Origin: Asaia siamensis | GTDB taxonomy: Bacteria > Pseudomonadota > Alphaproteobacteria > Acetobacterales > Acetobacteraceae | Direction of reading: 5' to 3' | NCBI RefSeq assembly: GCF_014635085.1 | Contig: NZ_BMCH01000003.1 | Span: forward strand, 310,001 to 374,000 | Length of the DNA: 64,000 nucleotides | Part shown: one piece after another, positions 36,601 through 45,251 of the stretch | Numbering within the stretch: the stretch's first letter is position 1 | Layout of the letters: every line of letters begins with the position of its first letter | The notes under the pieces: generated by a model | The model's database searches: none | Told to the model about the DNA's origin: nothing | The model's input: the letters and a program-made list of their open reading frames with translations, nothing else | Position numbers and translations under genes: made by a program

Positions 36601-36858
36601 ACTGACGTGAACCTGCCCGGCCTCTCAGGCAAGGATCTGGCAGAACAGGCGCGCAGCCTGAAACCCGATATCGGGGTGGTGTTCGCCACAGGCGACAGCC
36701 ACGCGATACAGGGAGATAGCTCGGTCGAGATACTGCCCAAACCCTACGACCTCGCCCAGATGCGTGCAGCCATTGCGCGAAGCCTGCCGCGCCTTGCTGC
36801 CGAGCCTGAGAAGAGCGAGACGTCGCTGGCCACACCGGACCGACCGGCAACCGTTTGA
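33697..36858 (+). CDS. PAS-containing hybrid histidine kinase with ParD-like N-terminus and two receiver domains
   Basis: 1053 aa from ATG 33697 (the frame opens at TTG 33631). Order: ParD/CopG-like segment about 13-46 ([29 protein letters not shown]); PAS-like 70-215; PAS 222-335; PAS with PAC 345-465; coiled coil 470-515; HisKA with H527 ([12 protein letters not shown]); HATPase with [16 protein letters not shown] and [11 protein letters not shown]; receiver 1 with D817 (FTDVVMPG); receiver 2 with D970 (LTDVNLPG). No membrane segment, so it is a cytosolic sensor. The C-terminal receivers could pass phosphate to a partner; no response regulator is adjacent. Signal unknown. Confidence 0.9.
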   Translation: MTSCPSGTATSPDSLEAFIDAEITRGSFASERAMIEAGLTLLREKMALSAKREGIAFPPAGGQCGALIRGLDWTQHAVGPTRIWSDPLRATITNVVNSPVAKMLLWGPEQILFYNDAFSVIAADRHPCALGTSLDKAFPELNDWTRPVLESGLRGEAASFLNRKVRLNRKDQVETLILDFYFTPVYETGETPGGVLCTIVNNTERVHAETRLASSESELRRVTDATPMLVSYVDQAHVYRFANAAYETWLGLPLERIVNRPVTEVLGARVYEDRRSDLEAALSGRSITAETLQPQPDGTERHTEFRYVPHIDDDGLVHGVHILGIDIEDRARRIAEVAASDLRFRTAMQAVHGVLWTNSADGRMTGEQPGWAALTGQTYEEYQGFGWANAVHPDDAAATVVAWNASVRARSMFVHEHRVLSRDGAWRNFAIRALPILNEKNEITEWVGVHTDITHQRAAEAALRERADDLARQVRHRQRAEEQLRALNETLENRVIEEITERRAAETRLAQAQKMESIGKLTGGVAHDFNNLLQVISGNLQLLGKDVAGNARAERHVASAMGGVQRGSRLASQLLAFGRRQALEPKIVNVTRFVRGMDDMLRRAIGEGIEIETIVSAGLWNTFIDPAQIENALLNLAINARDAMDGHGKLTIELGNAQLDDAYVRQHDDVKAGQYVLLAVSDTGMGMTPEILSKVFEPFFSTKAEGKGSGLGLSMVYGFVKQSNGHINIYSEPGEGTTIKLYLPRAMDAEDVEIDLNMAPVTGGTETVLVVEDDDEVRAIVVEMLSDLGYQVLKATDAANALVVIESGMPIDILFTDVVMPGTLKSPELARRAKERLPDIAVLFTSGYTENSIVHGGRLDAGVELLSKPYTRDALARKFRHVLANRQQRQQSAASITHTAVMPPVNNVTVSTPPSQSLCMTILLVEDDRLIRQATSEMLKESGYLTVEAADYDEALIVLQTMPVDVLLTDVNLPGLSGKDLAEQARSLKPDIGVVFATGDSHAIQGDSSVEILPKPYDLAQMRAAIARSLPRLAAEPEKSETSLATPDRPATV

Positions 36859-36890
36859 ACTTCTGCCGCGCGTCATGCTACCGATAGGCC

Positions 36891-37718
36891 ATGGCATTCT
36901 GGGGCAAGATGTTCGGCGGCGTGGCCGGTTTCGCTGTAGGCGGACCGATGGGCGCTCTCATGGGGGCAGCACTCGGTCATGCGGCCGATCGCGGGTCGCT
37001 GCTTGAAACACCCGCAGGGGGCTGGCACGAACACTGGCGCACCAAGGGGCAGCCCGACCCCAACGGTGCGGCCTTCATGGCGGCCGCCAAGATGTCGACC
37101 CTGCTTGGCAAGACAGATCAGCTTTATGCCATCGGTTTGGTCGCCCTTTGCGCCAAGATGGCCAAGATCGACGGCCCGGTGAACAAGGCCGAAATCTCGA
37201 CCTTCAAATCGCTCTTCCAGTTTCCTGCCGATAACAGCCGCGAAGTGGGTATGCTCTTCGATCGGGCACGCGACCGCACAGATGATTTCGAGATGTATGC
37301 GCGTGAACTGGGCAAAGGCTTTGCCAAGGATCGCGCACCGCTCGAAAACCTGCTCATGGCCCTGTTCGTCATCGCACGGGCTGACCTGCCCCCCGGTGCG
37401 GCACTCCACCCTGCGGAAACCGCTTTCCTGAGGAAGGTGCACGCTGCCTTCGGCCTGCCCCCCGGCGCATGGGACCGTGCAGAGACGGGGCGCTCCGGCT
37501 CGGCGAGCAATGAAAACGACGCCTATATCGAGCTTGGTCTGGCACGCTCTGCAAGCGATCAGGAAGTTCGGACACGCTGGCGCGTGCTGATCAGGGAGCA
37601 TCATCCGGACGTGCTGGGACAGAAAAATCTCAGCCCCGAAGCGATGGCCAAGGCCGCTGACCGCGTGGCCCGAATCAACGCCGCCTGGGACCGTATCAAG
37701 CGCGACCGCAAGCTCTGA
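36891..37718 (+). CDS. DjlA-like protein with TerB and DnaJ domains
   Basis: 275 aa. N-terminal Gly-rich hydrophobic stretch (GGVAGFAVGGPMGALMGAALG, about 8-29) resembles the membrane anchor of DjlA. A TerB-like helical domain spans about 65-190. The C-terminal J domain (about 207-272) has the HPD motif in REHHPDVLG, needed to stimulate DnaK. It is a likely membrane-associated DnaK co-chaperone. It starts 32 bp after the kinase stop. Confidence 0.88.
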   Translation: MAFWGKMFGGVAGFAVGGPMGALMGAALGHAADRGSLLETPAGGWHEHWRTKGQPDPNGAAFMAAAKMSTLLGKTDQLYAIGLVALCAKMAKIDGPVNKAEISTFKSLFQFPADNSREVGMLFDRARDRTDDFEMYARELGKGFAKDRAPLENLLMALFVIARADLPPGAALHPAETAFLRKVHAAFGLPPGAWDRAETGRSGSASNENDAYIELGLARSASDQEVRTRWRVLIREHHPDVLGQKNLSPEAMAKAADRVARINAAWDRIKRDRKL

Positions 37719-37752
37719 GAGCTGCGACAAACTGACATGATTTGATATCTAT

Positions 37753-37769
37753 ATGAGAATTGTTCTCAT
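37753..37769. promoter_or_regulatory. Fur-box-like palindrome before the TSUP gene
   Basis: ATGAGAATTGTTCTCAT has perfect 7-bp arms around TTG and closely resembles the AATGAGAATnATTCTCATT form of Fur boxes in proteobacteria. It lies 68 bp before the TSUP start, so iron- or metal-dependent repression is plausible. Confidence 0.5.
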
Positions 37770-37837
37770 GTAGACTGCTGGCCAGCCCTCCTCCTTTCCT
37801 GCCCGAAGCCGGGCGGTCGATACGGGATGCACCGGTC

Positions 37838-38845
37838 ATGCTGGTTTTTCTGCTGCTGTTCTGCCTGTCCTGCGCTGCTTTCACCATTTCCTCGGTCGCG
37901 GGCGGTGGCGCGGGTCTGGTCATCATGCCGGTTCTGGGCCTGATACTGGCAGCGCCTCAAATACCGGCTGCGCTTTCCATCGGCACGATGTGCAGCACTG
38001 TCGGCAGGATTGCGACCTTCCGGCGCGCCATAGACAGGCGCGTCGTGCTCTTTTTCCTTCCCGCGGCTCTGCCCGGCGCGGCGCTTGGCGTGTTCTGCCT
38101 GCGGCTCATGCCCCCGGTCTATCTTGAATTGCTTCTGGGCCTGTTTCTGAGCGGCAATGTGGTGCTTCTGCTCCGTCCCGCCGCCCCGATTGCGCTTGAT
38201 GAGGGCGCCTGGAAGCGCCTTCCGGCTATCGGTTTTGCCGCTGGTTTCATTTCAGGCTTTACCGGCGCGACGGGCCTCTTGTTCAACCGGTTCTATCAGA
38301 AACTCGGCCTGCAGAAGGAAGCCATCATTGCAACACGTGCGGCCAATGAGGTGCTGCTTCACGCCCTCAAACTGATACTCTACGCACAGTTTGGCCTCTT
38401 CAACCGCTCGGTTCTCATCGCCGGGCTTTGCGTCGGCGCGTCGGCAGTTGCTGCGCTCAAGGTCACCAGACTGGTCCTTCCCCTCCTCACCCACGCCCAG
38501 TTCTGCCGCATCGGCCATGCCGCTGCCGCCCTTGCCGGAGTGTTCATGCTCGTCTCAGCGTCCAGACAGATCGTACAGAGAGACGCCATGTCGCTGCATT
38601 ATGGGCAGTTTCATGGTGAGACGGAGCTTGCCATGACTTGGCGCAGCCATCGTCTGGCGCTGGAGATCGAACATCCGCTCGAGATTGAAGTAAAGCATCG
38701 CGTCGCTGCCTCGATCGACCCTGATACCGGGGTGAGAAGCGAGCATCTGACCGTACTGCATCTCGCAGCCGATCGCAGCGTGTTTGTCACGCATCGGGCC
38801 TTCGGGCCCGAGCATGGCCACCGGCACAAACACCGGGAGGCCTAG
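37838..38845 (+). CDS. TSUP family permease with C-terminal extension
   Basis: 335 aa from ATG 37838; the frame opens at 37760 inside the Fur-box-like site, which argues for the later start. About eight membrane segments with the TSUP (TauE/SafE) repeats: SSVAGGGAGLVIMPVLGL and GFISGFTGATGLLFNRFY. Family members move sulfonates, sulfite or organosulfur compounds. The last 85 residues are soluble and end in a His-rich tail (EHGHRHKHREA), unusual for the family and suggesting metal binding. Confidence 0.83.
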   Translation: MLVFLLLFCLSCAAFTISSVAGGGAGLVIMPVLGLILAAPQIPAALSIGTMCSTVGRIATFRRAIDRRVVLFFLPAALPGAALGVFCLRLMPPVYLELLLGLFLSGNVVLLLRPAAPIALDEGAWKRLPAIGFAAGFISGFTGATGLLFNRFYQKLGLQKEAIIATRAANEVLLHALKLILYAQFGLFNRSVLIAGLCVGASAVAALKVTRLVLPLLTHAQFCRIGHAAAALAGVFMLVSASRQIVQRDAMSLHYGQFHGETELAMTWRSHRLALEIEHPLEIEVKHRVAASIDPDTGVRSEHLTVLHLAADRSVFVTHRAFGPEHGHRHKHREA

Positions 38846-38850
38846 TGGCC

Positions 38851-38873
38851 TGCCCACCCTGAGCGGGTGGGCA
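38851..38873. terminator. Hairpin between convergent TSUP and aldose epimerase genes
   Basis: TGCCCACCC (38851-38859) and GGGTGGGCA (38865-38873) form a 9-bp stem with a five-base loop between two gene ends. No T run; bidirectional terminator inferred from position. Confidence 0.6.
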
Positions 38874-38882
38874 GAAACCAGC

Positions 38883-40034
38883 TCAGCGCGTACCGAGCTT
38901 GAAGATGGTCGTATAGTCGAACTTCTGACCCGGACGCAGTTCCGTCGTCGGGAAGGACGGATGGTTCGGGCTGTCAGGATAGTGCTCGGCCTCGATGGCC
39001 AGCGCATCCGTCTGACGGTAGGTACGATGCGAGATGCCCGCATATTTTCCCGTCAGGGAGTTCGAGGTGTAAACCTGAACACCGGGCTGGTTTGTCGAAA
39101 CCTCTAGCGTGCGGCCTGAGGCAGGGTCGTAGACCGTCACAGCCGAACGCGCGGCCTTGCCATAGGAGCCATCGACGACCCAGTTATGGTCGTAACCACG
39201 CGCATAGACCATCTGGGCGAAATCGCTGCGCAGACGGTCACCAATACGCGTCGGCTTGCGGAAATCGAGCGGCGTGCCTTCGACAAGAGCCAGCTCACCC
39301 GTCGGGATCGAGGTCGGATCTGTCGGCGTGTAACGCTCGGCGTTCACCTGCAGGATCTCGTTCTCGATGGTGCCCGAACCCTCGTCATTGAGGTTCCAGT
39401 AGCTGTGATTGGTCAGGTTGAGCACAGTCGGCGCATCTGTCGTCGCCTGATAATGCAGGCTCAGCGCGTTGTTCTCGTCAAGCGTATAGGTGATATCGGT
39501 CGTCAGCTTGCCCGGGAACCCCTGATCGCCATTCGGGCTGACCAGACGCAGTGTGACCGAAACCCCTTTTTCCGTCTTCCTGGTTCCAACCAGCGTCCAG
39601 ACATGCTTGTCAAAGCCGATCTTGCCGCCATGCAGGGCATTCGGCGGATCGGTCAGATCGGTATGGTAGCTCTTGCCATCAATGGTGAAGGTGCCATGGG
39701 CGAGACGATTGGCATAACGGCCGATCATGGCGCCGAAAAACAGCCCGCCTTCAGCCGAGTCCTTTGTGTAGCCATCAAGCGTACCAAAGCCCAGAACCAG
39801 ATCCTGAACATGACCGGCACGATCGGGTGCCTCGACGGACTGGATGATGCCGCCATAGGTGATGACCCGCACGGTCATGGCATGGTCATTGGTCAGGGTG
39901 ACGATTTTCACGTCCTGCCCGGCAGGGGTCTTGCCCCAGGGCTGGACCGTTACAGCGGGCGCTGCCTGCGCCGCACCATCAGCCATACCGGCAAGCGCCG
40001 CCAGACAAACGGCGCTCTTAACAATTGCTCTCAT
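38883..40034 (-). CDS. Secreted aldose 1-epimerase (mutarotase)
   Basis: 383 aa from ATG 40034, with a signal peptide to about residue 24 (AAQA), so the enzyme works in the periplasm. It interconverts alpha and beta anomers of sugars such as glucose. Family motifs: GRYANRLAHGTFTIDG, NALHGGKIGFDKHVW, NLTNHSYWNL and EHYPDSPNHPSFPTTELRPG near the end, which holds the catalytic glutamate region. A periplasmic mutarotase suits the periplasmic sugar oxidation of acetic acid bacteria. Confidence 0.93.
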   Translation of the reverse strand: MRAIVKSAVCLAALAGMADGAAQAAPAVTVQPWGKTPAGQDVKIVTLTNDHAMTVRVITYGGIIQSVEAPDRAGHVQDLVLGFGTLDGYTKDSAEGGLFFGAMIGRYANRLAHGTFTIDGKSYHTDLTDPPNALHGGKIGFDKHVWTLVGTRKTEKGVSVTLRLVSPNGDQGFPGKLTTDITYTLDENNALSLHYQATTDAPTVLNLTNHSYWNLNDEGSGTIENEILQVNAERYTPTDPTSIPTGELALVEGTPLDFRKPTRIGDRLRSDFAQMVYARGYDHNWVVDGSYGKAARSAVTVYDPASGRTLEVSTNQPGVQVYTSNSLTGKYAGISHRTYRQTDALAIEAEHYPDSPNHPSFPTTELRPGQKFDYTTIFKLGTR

Positions 40035-40394
40035 GGACAAGGTGCTTCCATCTGTTGATTTGACGCCACACTGGTCAGGGAAATGATCTGTGTCAAACTA
40101 CATAAAATCCATCTTCCCCAACCCTGGCCCCGCTCAAACGCTATGCTGGCAGCGTGAGTTTTTATCTACAGTCTGGCGTCTGGCGGACATCATGTTAGAA
40201 AACGACAATGCTGCGTCTCCCGGGAGACAGCGTCGGCCACTCCCCCAGCGAGGGGGAAGACGTCACGCTGCGTCTCTGGTTACGCTTTTGAGTGAGTGAG
40301 ACCGGGGCTGTTCTGCAGCCTGCAACAAAACGATCGTGGGCTTGTGCGCGACTTCTGGCGCCGCCAGGCGCGCTGACACGACTTGGGGACTGCG
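40035..40394. other. 360-bp divergent intergenic region
   Basis: Separates the aldose epimerase from mlaA. It holds a 14-bp palindrome GTCTCCCGGGAGAC (40215-40228) and a small stem TCCCCC/GGGGGA (40241-40246 with 40252-40257). No gene with a plausible start was seen. It should contain both promoters, but no confident -35/-10 pair could be assigned. Confidence 0.5.
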
Positions 40395-41240
40395 ATGACC
40401 GCACCGCTAGGTGATTCCGATAACCGGCCTGAAACCGGATCTGCCGTCGAGAGCCGGACGCAACGGCGTGGACAGCGCAAGGGCGGCCGTCTTCTTGTCG
40501 GTCTGACCGCTCTGCTTTCCCTGAGCGCCTGTGCAAGCTGGCGCAACCCGCCGCCGAAGGACCCCGAGGCGCTCGCGGACTACAAGGAAGCCAACGATCC
40601 GTACGAACCGGTCAATCGCAAGATGTATAATGTCCAGATGTGGGCCTATCATCATGCGCTGCGTCCGGTCGGCAAGGCCTGGGCCTGGGCCATTCCCAAG
40701 CCGATCCGCAACTCGATCGATAACCTGAACCAGACCTGGTACATGCCTACGGTCTTCTTCAGCGATGTCGGCGCAGGCAAGCCCCGCCGCGCCGGTGACG
40801 ATTTCATGCGCTACATCATCAACATGACCCTTGGCGCTGCCGGGTTCATCGATGTGGCAACGTCACTCGGCTATCCGCATCATGACAGCGACCCAGGCCT
40901 GACGCTGGCCACCTGGGGCGTGCCGAGCGGGCCTTACATGTTCCTGCCCGGCCTTGGTCCGAACACCCTGCGCGATGCAGGCGGTTATGCGATTGCACAG
41001 GGGCTTTCCCCCATCAACTATGTGCCGCGCGGCTATGGCCTGCTGACCTTCAACTGGGCCTATAATATCGCGGGCGTTCTGGGCGGCTTCTCCTCTCATA
41101 TTGACGAGATCGACCAGGTCGAGCAGGATTCGCTCGATCCCTACGCGTTCATCCGAAGCGCCTGGCAGCAGAACCGTCAAAGCCAGGTTGACGCCATACG
41201 TAATGACCACCGGGCGACCGTGCCGGACTGGTACAATTAA
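40395..41240 (+). CDS. mlaA: Outer-membrane lipoprotein MlaA (VacJ)
   Basis: 281 aa from ATG 40395, six bases after GGGGA. A lipoprotein signal with lipobox LSAC gives lipidated C46 after an unusually long basic N-tail. MlaA removes phospholipids from the outer leaflet of the outer membrane. Family blocks: NDPYEPVNRKMYNVQMWAY, ATWGVPSGPYMFLPGLGPNTLRDAGGY (shown as GVPSGPYMFLPGLGP) and YNIAGVL. Followed 12 bp later by mlaC. The inner-membrane MlaFEDB genes are not in the window. Confidence 0.95.
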   Translation: MTAPLGDSDNRPETGSAVESRTQRRGQRKGGRLLVGLTALLSLSACASWRNPPPKDPEALADYKEANDPYEPVNRKMYNVQMWAYHHALRPVGKAWAWAIPKPIRNSIDNLNQTWYMPTVFFSDVGAGKPRRAGDDFMRYIINMTLGAAGFIDVATSLGYPHHDSDPGLTLATWGVPSGPYMFLPGLGPNTLRDAGGYAIAQGLSPINYVPRGYGLLTFNWAYNIAGVLGGFSSHIDEIDQVEQDSLDPYAFIRSAWQQNRQSQVDAIRNDHRATVPDWYN

Positions 41241-41252
41241 GGACCTCCCGAC

Positions 41253-41870
41253 ATGCTCAAAACCTGCCTTTCCTTTTCCCGCCGTACAGCCCTTGGGCTG
41301 ATGACCACGGCTCTTGTCTCCGTTGCTGCGCTGAGCACAGCTGCTCATGCTGAAGATGCCCAGGGCTTTGTCACTGCTTTCGGTGGCAAGCTGGTTGGCA
41401 TCATCAACAGCGACAAATCCCTCAGCGAAAAGCGTCAGGAAGTGCTGCCGCTGCTTCAGGACAATGTCGACATCGCCACGATCGGCAAATTCTGCCTTGG
41501 TCGCTACTGGCGTTCGGCAACGCCTGAGCAGCAGGCTGAATATCTGAAGCTGTTCCATCAGGTTCTGGTCAATGCGGTGACCGACAAGATTGGCGACTAC
41601 AAGGGCGTCAGCTTTCGCGTGACCGGCGCCACCAACACGCCCAATGGCGAGCTTGTCAGCGCACAGATCATGCGCCCCGGCCAGCCCACGGCGGATATGG
41701 GTCTTCTGATCGCCAAGGACGGCGGGATGAAGATTGTCGACATGATTGGTGAAGGCACAAGCCTACGTCTGACCCAGCGTCAGGATTACAGCTCCTACCT
41801 TGCCCGCAATGGCGGCAATGTCGCGACACTCATCAGCGCGCTGGAGCGTCAGCTCTCGCATCGTCACTGA
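41253..41870 (+). CDS. mlaC: Periplasmic phospholipid-binding protein MlaC
   Basis: 205 aa with a signal peptide cleaved near AHA (residue 33). Shuttles phospholipids between MlaA and the inner-membrane MlaFEDB complex. The MlaC/Ttg2D pattern shows as KRQEVLPLLQDNVDIATIGKFCLGRYWR, EYLKLFHQVLVNAVTDKI and MKIVDMIGEGTSLRLTQRQDYSSYL (in part). AAGGA precedes the ATG. mlaA and mlaC form an operon closed by a 13-bp hairpin. Confidence 0.94.
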   Translation: MLKTCLSFSRRTALGLMTTALVSVAALSTAAHAEDAQGFVTAFGGKLVGIINSDKSLSEKRQEVLPLLQDNVDIATIGKFCLGRYWRSATPEQQAEYLKLFHQVLVNAVTDKIGDYKGVSFRVTGATNTPNGELVSAQIMRPGQPTADMGLLIAKDGGMKIVDMIGEGTSLRLTQRQDYSSYLARNGGNVATLISALERQLSHRH

Positions 41871-41881
41871 CGACACATCCT

Positions 41882-41915
41882 TTTTCGTCGGGAGTTGTGA
41901 CGCTCCCGACGAAAA
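41882..41915 (+). terminator. Hairpin after mlaC
   Basis: TTTTCGTCGGGAG (41882-41894) pairs with CTCCCGACGAAAA (41903-41915), a 13-bp stem with an eight-base loop. No T run follows, so it may be a terminator or a processing/stability stem before the phosphoesterase gene. Confidence 0.6.
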
Positions 41916-41925
41916 GACCTGCTTA

Positions 41926-42660
41926 ATGAAAATAGCCGTCCTTGCGGACATACACGGCAATCTCACGGCACTTGATGCCGTCCTGGCAGATTGCGCCCGG
42001 CACGGCGTCGACCAGCTGGTCATTCTGGGCGATCATTTCTCCGGTCCGCTTCTGCCCTTCGAAACAGCCGAAAGGCTGATCTCCCTCGCCCCGACTGCCA
42101 TTGCCGGCAATCACGAGCGGCAGCTTCTCTCGCAATCATTTCATGAGATGGGGGAGTCCGACCGCTTTACCTGTCGGGCCCTCGCCCCTCATCATTTCGA
42201 CTGGATGACAAGGCTCCCGGCAACGCTTCGGCTGGAGAACGATATCCTTCTCGTTCATGGCCCCCCCACCAGCGACACCGCCTATTTCCTTGAAACTGTC
42301 TCGGCTGAAGGCCTGCGTCCCGCCACGCAGGCAGAAATCGTTACCCGCGCCGAGGGCACGGACGCCCGCCTCATCCTGTGCGGTCATACCCATATCCAGC
42401 GCACGGTGGCATTCGGAGGAGGGAGACTGGCACTCAATCCCGGCAGCGTTGGCCTACCTGCCTATGAGGATAACGAACCATTCCCTCATCAGATCAGTAA
42501 TGCCTCTCCGCATGCACGTTACGCGCGGCTCAACGGCGTAGATGGCAGCTGGGCTGCCAGCTTCCATACAGTCGCCTATGACTGGGAGCAGGCAGCTCAG
42601 ATTGCAGAAAGAAATGGCCGGTCAGACTGGGCCAGGGCACTGCGTACGGGGCGCCTCTAG
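41926..42660 (+). CDS. Metallophosphoesterase (YfcE/MJ0936-like calcineurin superfamily)
   Basis: 244 aa from ATG 41926; upstream extension overlaps mlaC and is rejected. Di-metal site motifs: D8 and H10 in VLADIHGNL, GDHFSGP, GNHE (family GNH[DE]), HGPP and CGHTHIQR, followed by LNPGSVGLP. It hydrolyses a phosphoester; substrate unknown. Its stop overlaps the end of the convergent GNAT gene by four bases. Confidence 0.9.
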   Translation: MKIAVLADIHGNLTALDAVLADCARHGVDQLVILGDHFSGPLLPFETAERLISLAPTAIAGNHERQLLSQSFHEMGESDRFTCRALAPHHFDWMTRLPATLRLENDILLVHGPPTSDTAYFLETVSAEGLRPATQAEIVTRAEGTDARLILCGHTHIQRTVAFGGGRLALNPGSVGLPAYEDNEPFPHQISNASPHARYARLNGVDGSWAASFHTVAYDWEQAAQIAERNGRSDWARALRTGRL

Positions 42661-43175
42661 GACGGGGCGACGCGCCTGTCCTGCGTGATTTCATAGACAA
42701 GCATCAGATAGCCGTCGCGCTCGAAGCTCTCGACATGATGCATACCGATACTGCCCAGAACGATACGAGAGGGCATGTTGTCCTCACGGGTCACCCCCAC
42801 CACGCGCTCGATTCCGGCATCGAGTGCAAAGCGCAGTGCGGCTCCAGCCGCCTCACGGGCAATACCGCGCCCTGCAGCCTCGGGCACGAGCGCGAAGCGC
42901 AGACCGAGTCCGCGACCATCGGGGCGCTCATGGAGCCCCGTGATCCCAACAAAGCGGTCATTTTCACGAATAGTAAAAATACCTATCCCCCGCTTTGCCC
43001 AGAAAGCGAGGTCATCGGCCATTTCATCCTCGACCTGCTGAAGGGAGCGCACCCCGCCCAGCATACGGCCGAAAGAGGCGCCATTGGTCTTGAGGCGGAT
43101 CATGTCCTGCATGTCGCGCCAGTTGACCGGCTGCAGGACGAGACGCTGGGTGCGGATCTGACGACCAAGCGTCAC
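42657..43175 (-). CDS. GNAT family N-acetyltransferase
   Basis: 172 aa from GTG 43175 with GGAG seven bases upstream. Resembles RimJ/RimL-type enzymes: RTQRLVLQPVNWRDM at the N-terminus, VGITGLHERPDG and acetyl-CoA loop AAGRGIAREAAGAAL. The C-terminus has NMPSRIVLGSIGM typical of the family. It acetylates an amine, possibly a protein N-terminus or small molecule. It lies downstream of ettA on the same strand. Confidence 0.88.
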   Translation of the reverse strand: MTLGRQIRTQRLVLQPVNWRDMQDMIRLKTNGASFGRMLGGVRSLQQVEDEMADDLAFWAKRGIGIFTIRENDRFVGITGLHERPDGRGLGLRFALVPEAAGRGIAREAAGAALRFALDAGIERVVGVTREDNMPSRIVLGSIGMHHVESFERDGYLMLVYEITQDRRVAPS

Positions 43176-43243
43176 GACCCGGCTCCAGACATGACATCAG
43201 GAGAAGAGATGTCAGAGAAACGCCACTCCGACATCCTCATCCC

Positions 43244-44923
43244 TTAGCGTGCGATGGGGCGGTACTTGATGCGGCTCGGCTCGGTCGAATCCGGGCCAAG
43301 GCGGCGACGCTTGTCTTCTTCATAATCCTGGAAGTTACCCTCGAACCACTCGACATGGCTATCGCCTTCAAAGGCGAGGATATGCGTGGCCAGACGATCG
43401 AGGAACCAGCGATCATGCGAGATGACCACAGCGCAGCCTGCGAATTCAGCCAGAGCGTCTTCGAGCGCACGCAGCGTGTCGACATCAAGATCGTTTGTCG
43501 GTTCGTCGAGCAGAATGACATTGCTGTCCTTCTTGAGCATCTTGGCAAGATGCACACGGTTACGCTCACCACCCGAGAGCACACCCACGCGCTTCTGCTG
43601 ATCAGAGCCCTTGAAGTTGAAGGCACCGACATAGGCGCGCGACGGCACCGTGCGCTTGCCCAGCTGGATGACATCCGTGCCGCCCGAGATCTCTTCCCAG
43701 ACCGTCTTGCTGTCATCGAGCGAGTCGCGTGACTGGTCGACATAGCCCAGCTTGACCGTGTCACCGATCTTGAGGGAGCCGCCATCGGGAGCGTCCTGAC
43801 CGGTGATCATCTTGAACAGCGTGGACTTACCCGCACCGTTCGGCCCGATCACACCCACGATGCCACCCGGCGGCAGCTTGAAGTTTAGGCCGTCGATGAG
43901 CAGACGATCGCCAAAACCCTTGGAGAGGTTTTCGGCCTCGATCACCGTGCCGCCCAGACGGGGGCCAGGGGTGATGACGATATCAGCCGTGCCACCGGCA
44001 CGCTCCTGACTGGCGGCCAGCATTTCCTCGTATTTGGTGATACGGGCCTTGCTCTTGGCCTGACGGGCCTTGGGTGAGGCGCTGATCCATTCCTGCTCGG
44101 CGGCAAGAGCGCGCTGGCGCGAGCTTTCTTCCTTCTCTTCCTGGGCGAGGCGCTTGCGCTTCTGGGTCAGCCAGGAGGAGTAATTGCCTTCGAACGGATA
44201 GCCGCGGCCACGCTCGATTTCGAGGATCCAGTTCGTGACGTTGTCGAGGAAGTAGCGGTCATGGGTGATGACCATGACGGTGCCCTGATAATCGCGCAGG
44301 GTCTTTTCGAGCCAGGCCACACTCTCGGCATCGAGATGGTTGGTCGGTTCGTCAAGCAGCAGCAGGTCGGGCTTTTCGAGCAGCAGGCGGCATAGCGCCA
44401 CGCGACGACGCTCACCACCGGAAAGCATGGTGACAGGGCTGTCGGCAGACGGGCAACGCAGGGCTTCAAGAGCGATCTCGAGCTTGCGATCCAGCTCCCA
44501 GCCATCGCCGGCGTCGATCTTTTCCTGCAATTCGGCCTGTTCGGCCAGAAGAGCGGTCATCTCGTCATCGGTCATCGGCTCGGCGAAAGCCATCGAGATC
44601 TCGTTGAAACGATCGACAGCGTGCTTCAGATCGCCAAAGCCGAGCGCCACGTTCTCACCGACGGTCAGGGACTCGTCGAGCTTGGGCTCCTGCTCCAGAT
44701 AGCCGATGCGCGCGCCTTCTGCGCCCCAGGCCTCACCACCGTATTCCTTCTCGATGCCGGCCATGATCTTGAGCAGGGTCGACTTACCGGCGCCGTTGAC
44801 GCCGAGCACACCGATCTTGACGCCGGGGAGGAAGGACAGGGTGATGCCCTTGAAGACTTCACGCCCCCCGGGATAGGCCTTCGTCAGGTCCTTCATGACA
44901 TAGACATACTGATAGGCGGCCAT
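43244..44923 (-). CDS. ettA: Energy-dependent translational throttle protein EttA
   Basis: 559 aa from ATG 44923 with AGGAG upstream; the 21-residue extension is dropped. Soluble ABC-F protein with two ATPase domains that binds the ribosomal E site and gates translation by ATP/ADP ratio. Walker A motifs GVNGAGKST and GPNGAGKST, signatures LSGGERRRVALC and LSGGERNRVHLA, Walker B LLLDEPTNHLD and LLDEPTNDLD. The linker AKSKARITKYEEM and end RIKYRPI are those of EttA. Confidence 0.97.
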   Translation of the reverse strand: MAAYQYVYVMKDLTKAYPGGREVFKGITLSFLPGVKIGVLGVNGAGKSTLLKIMAGIEKEYGGEAWGAEGARIGYLEQEPKLDESLTVGENVALGFGDLKHAVDRFNEISMAFAEPMTDDEMTALLAEQAELQEKIDAGDGWELDRKLEIALEALRCPSADSPVTMLSGGERRRVALCRLLLEKPDLLLLDEPTNHLDAESVAWLEKTLRDYQGTVMVITHDRYFLDNVTNWILEIERGRGYPFEGNYSSWLTQKRKRLAQEEKEESSRQRALAAEQEWISASPKARQAKSKARITKYEEMLAASQERAGGTADIVITPGPRLGGTVIEAENLSKGFGDRLLIDGLNFKLPPGGIVGVIGPNGAGKSTLFKMITGQDAPDGGSLKIGDTVKLGYVDQSRDSLDDSKTVWEEISGGTDVIQLGKRTVPSRAYVGAFNFKGSDQQKRVGVLSGGERNRVHLAKMLKKDSNVILLDEPTNDLDVDTLRALEDALAEFAGCAVVISHDRWFLDRLATHILAFEGDSHVEWFEGNFQDYEEDKRRRLGPDSTEPSRIKYRPIAR

Positions 44924-45002
44924 GACGGATCTCCTGATGAAATGGTCGGTCGGAAAAGACGAGAACGCGGCTCGAATGCGCTCCATGATGGAGCGAGACC
45001 CC

Positions 45003-45076
45003 TGCGCCCGGCAGGACTCGAACCCGCAACCAAGCCGTTATGAGCGGCCTGCTCTAACCAATTGAGCTACAGGCGC
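45003..45076 (-). tRNA. tRNA with CAU anticodon, probably tRNA-Ile2 (lysidine type)
   Basis: 74 nt without encoded CCA. Acceptor GCGCCTG pairs with CGGGCGC (one G-U), discriminator A. D arm GCTC/GAGC, anticodon stem GGCCG/CGGCT with loop CTCATAA, variable loop TGGTT, T arm GCGGG-TTCGAGT-CCTGC. The anticodon CAT fits Met or Ile2. The GAGCAGGC and CTTGGT elements match tRNA-Ile2 (E. coli ileX) more than elongator tRNA-Met. It lies 80 bp upstream of ettA. Confidence 0.93.
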
Positions 45077-45251
45077 ATAGGATAGGCTGGAAATCGCGCA
45101 ATTCGGGGCTTTTTGCAAGATGACGGGGCAAAGAAATCCGTGTTCGCCCCAATTTAGCAGTGACAGGACGTCTTCGTGCTGACATGGCTGCCCCCCGGCA
45201 GGTGCCGCTACGGCTGTCAGCCCGCCTGCCATGGCTGAAGGAGCAAAATGG

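Noticed and set aside
40195..40536. Minus-strand frame upstream of mlaA
   Set aside because: Low-complexity Arg/Ser-rich translation, overlaps the mlaA start and has no ribosome binding site.
45003..45076. Labelling the CAU tRNA as initiator tRNA-fMet
   Set aside because: The first acceptor pair G-C is fully matched and the anticodon stem lacks the three G-C pairs of initiators.
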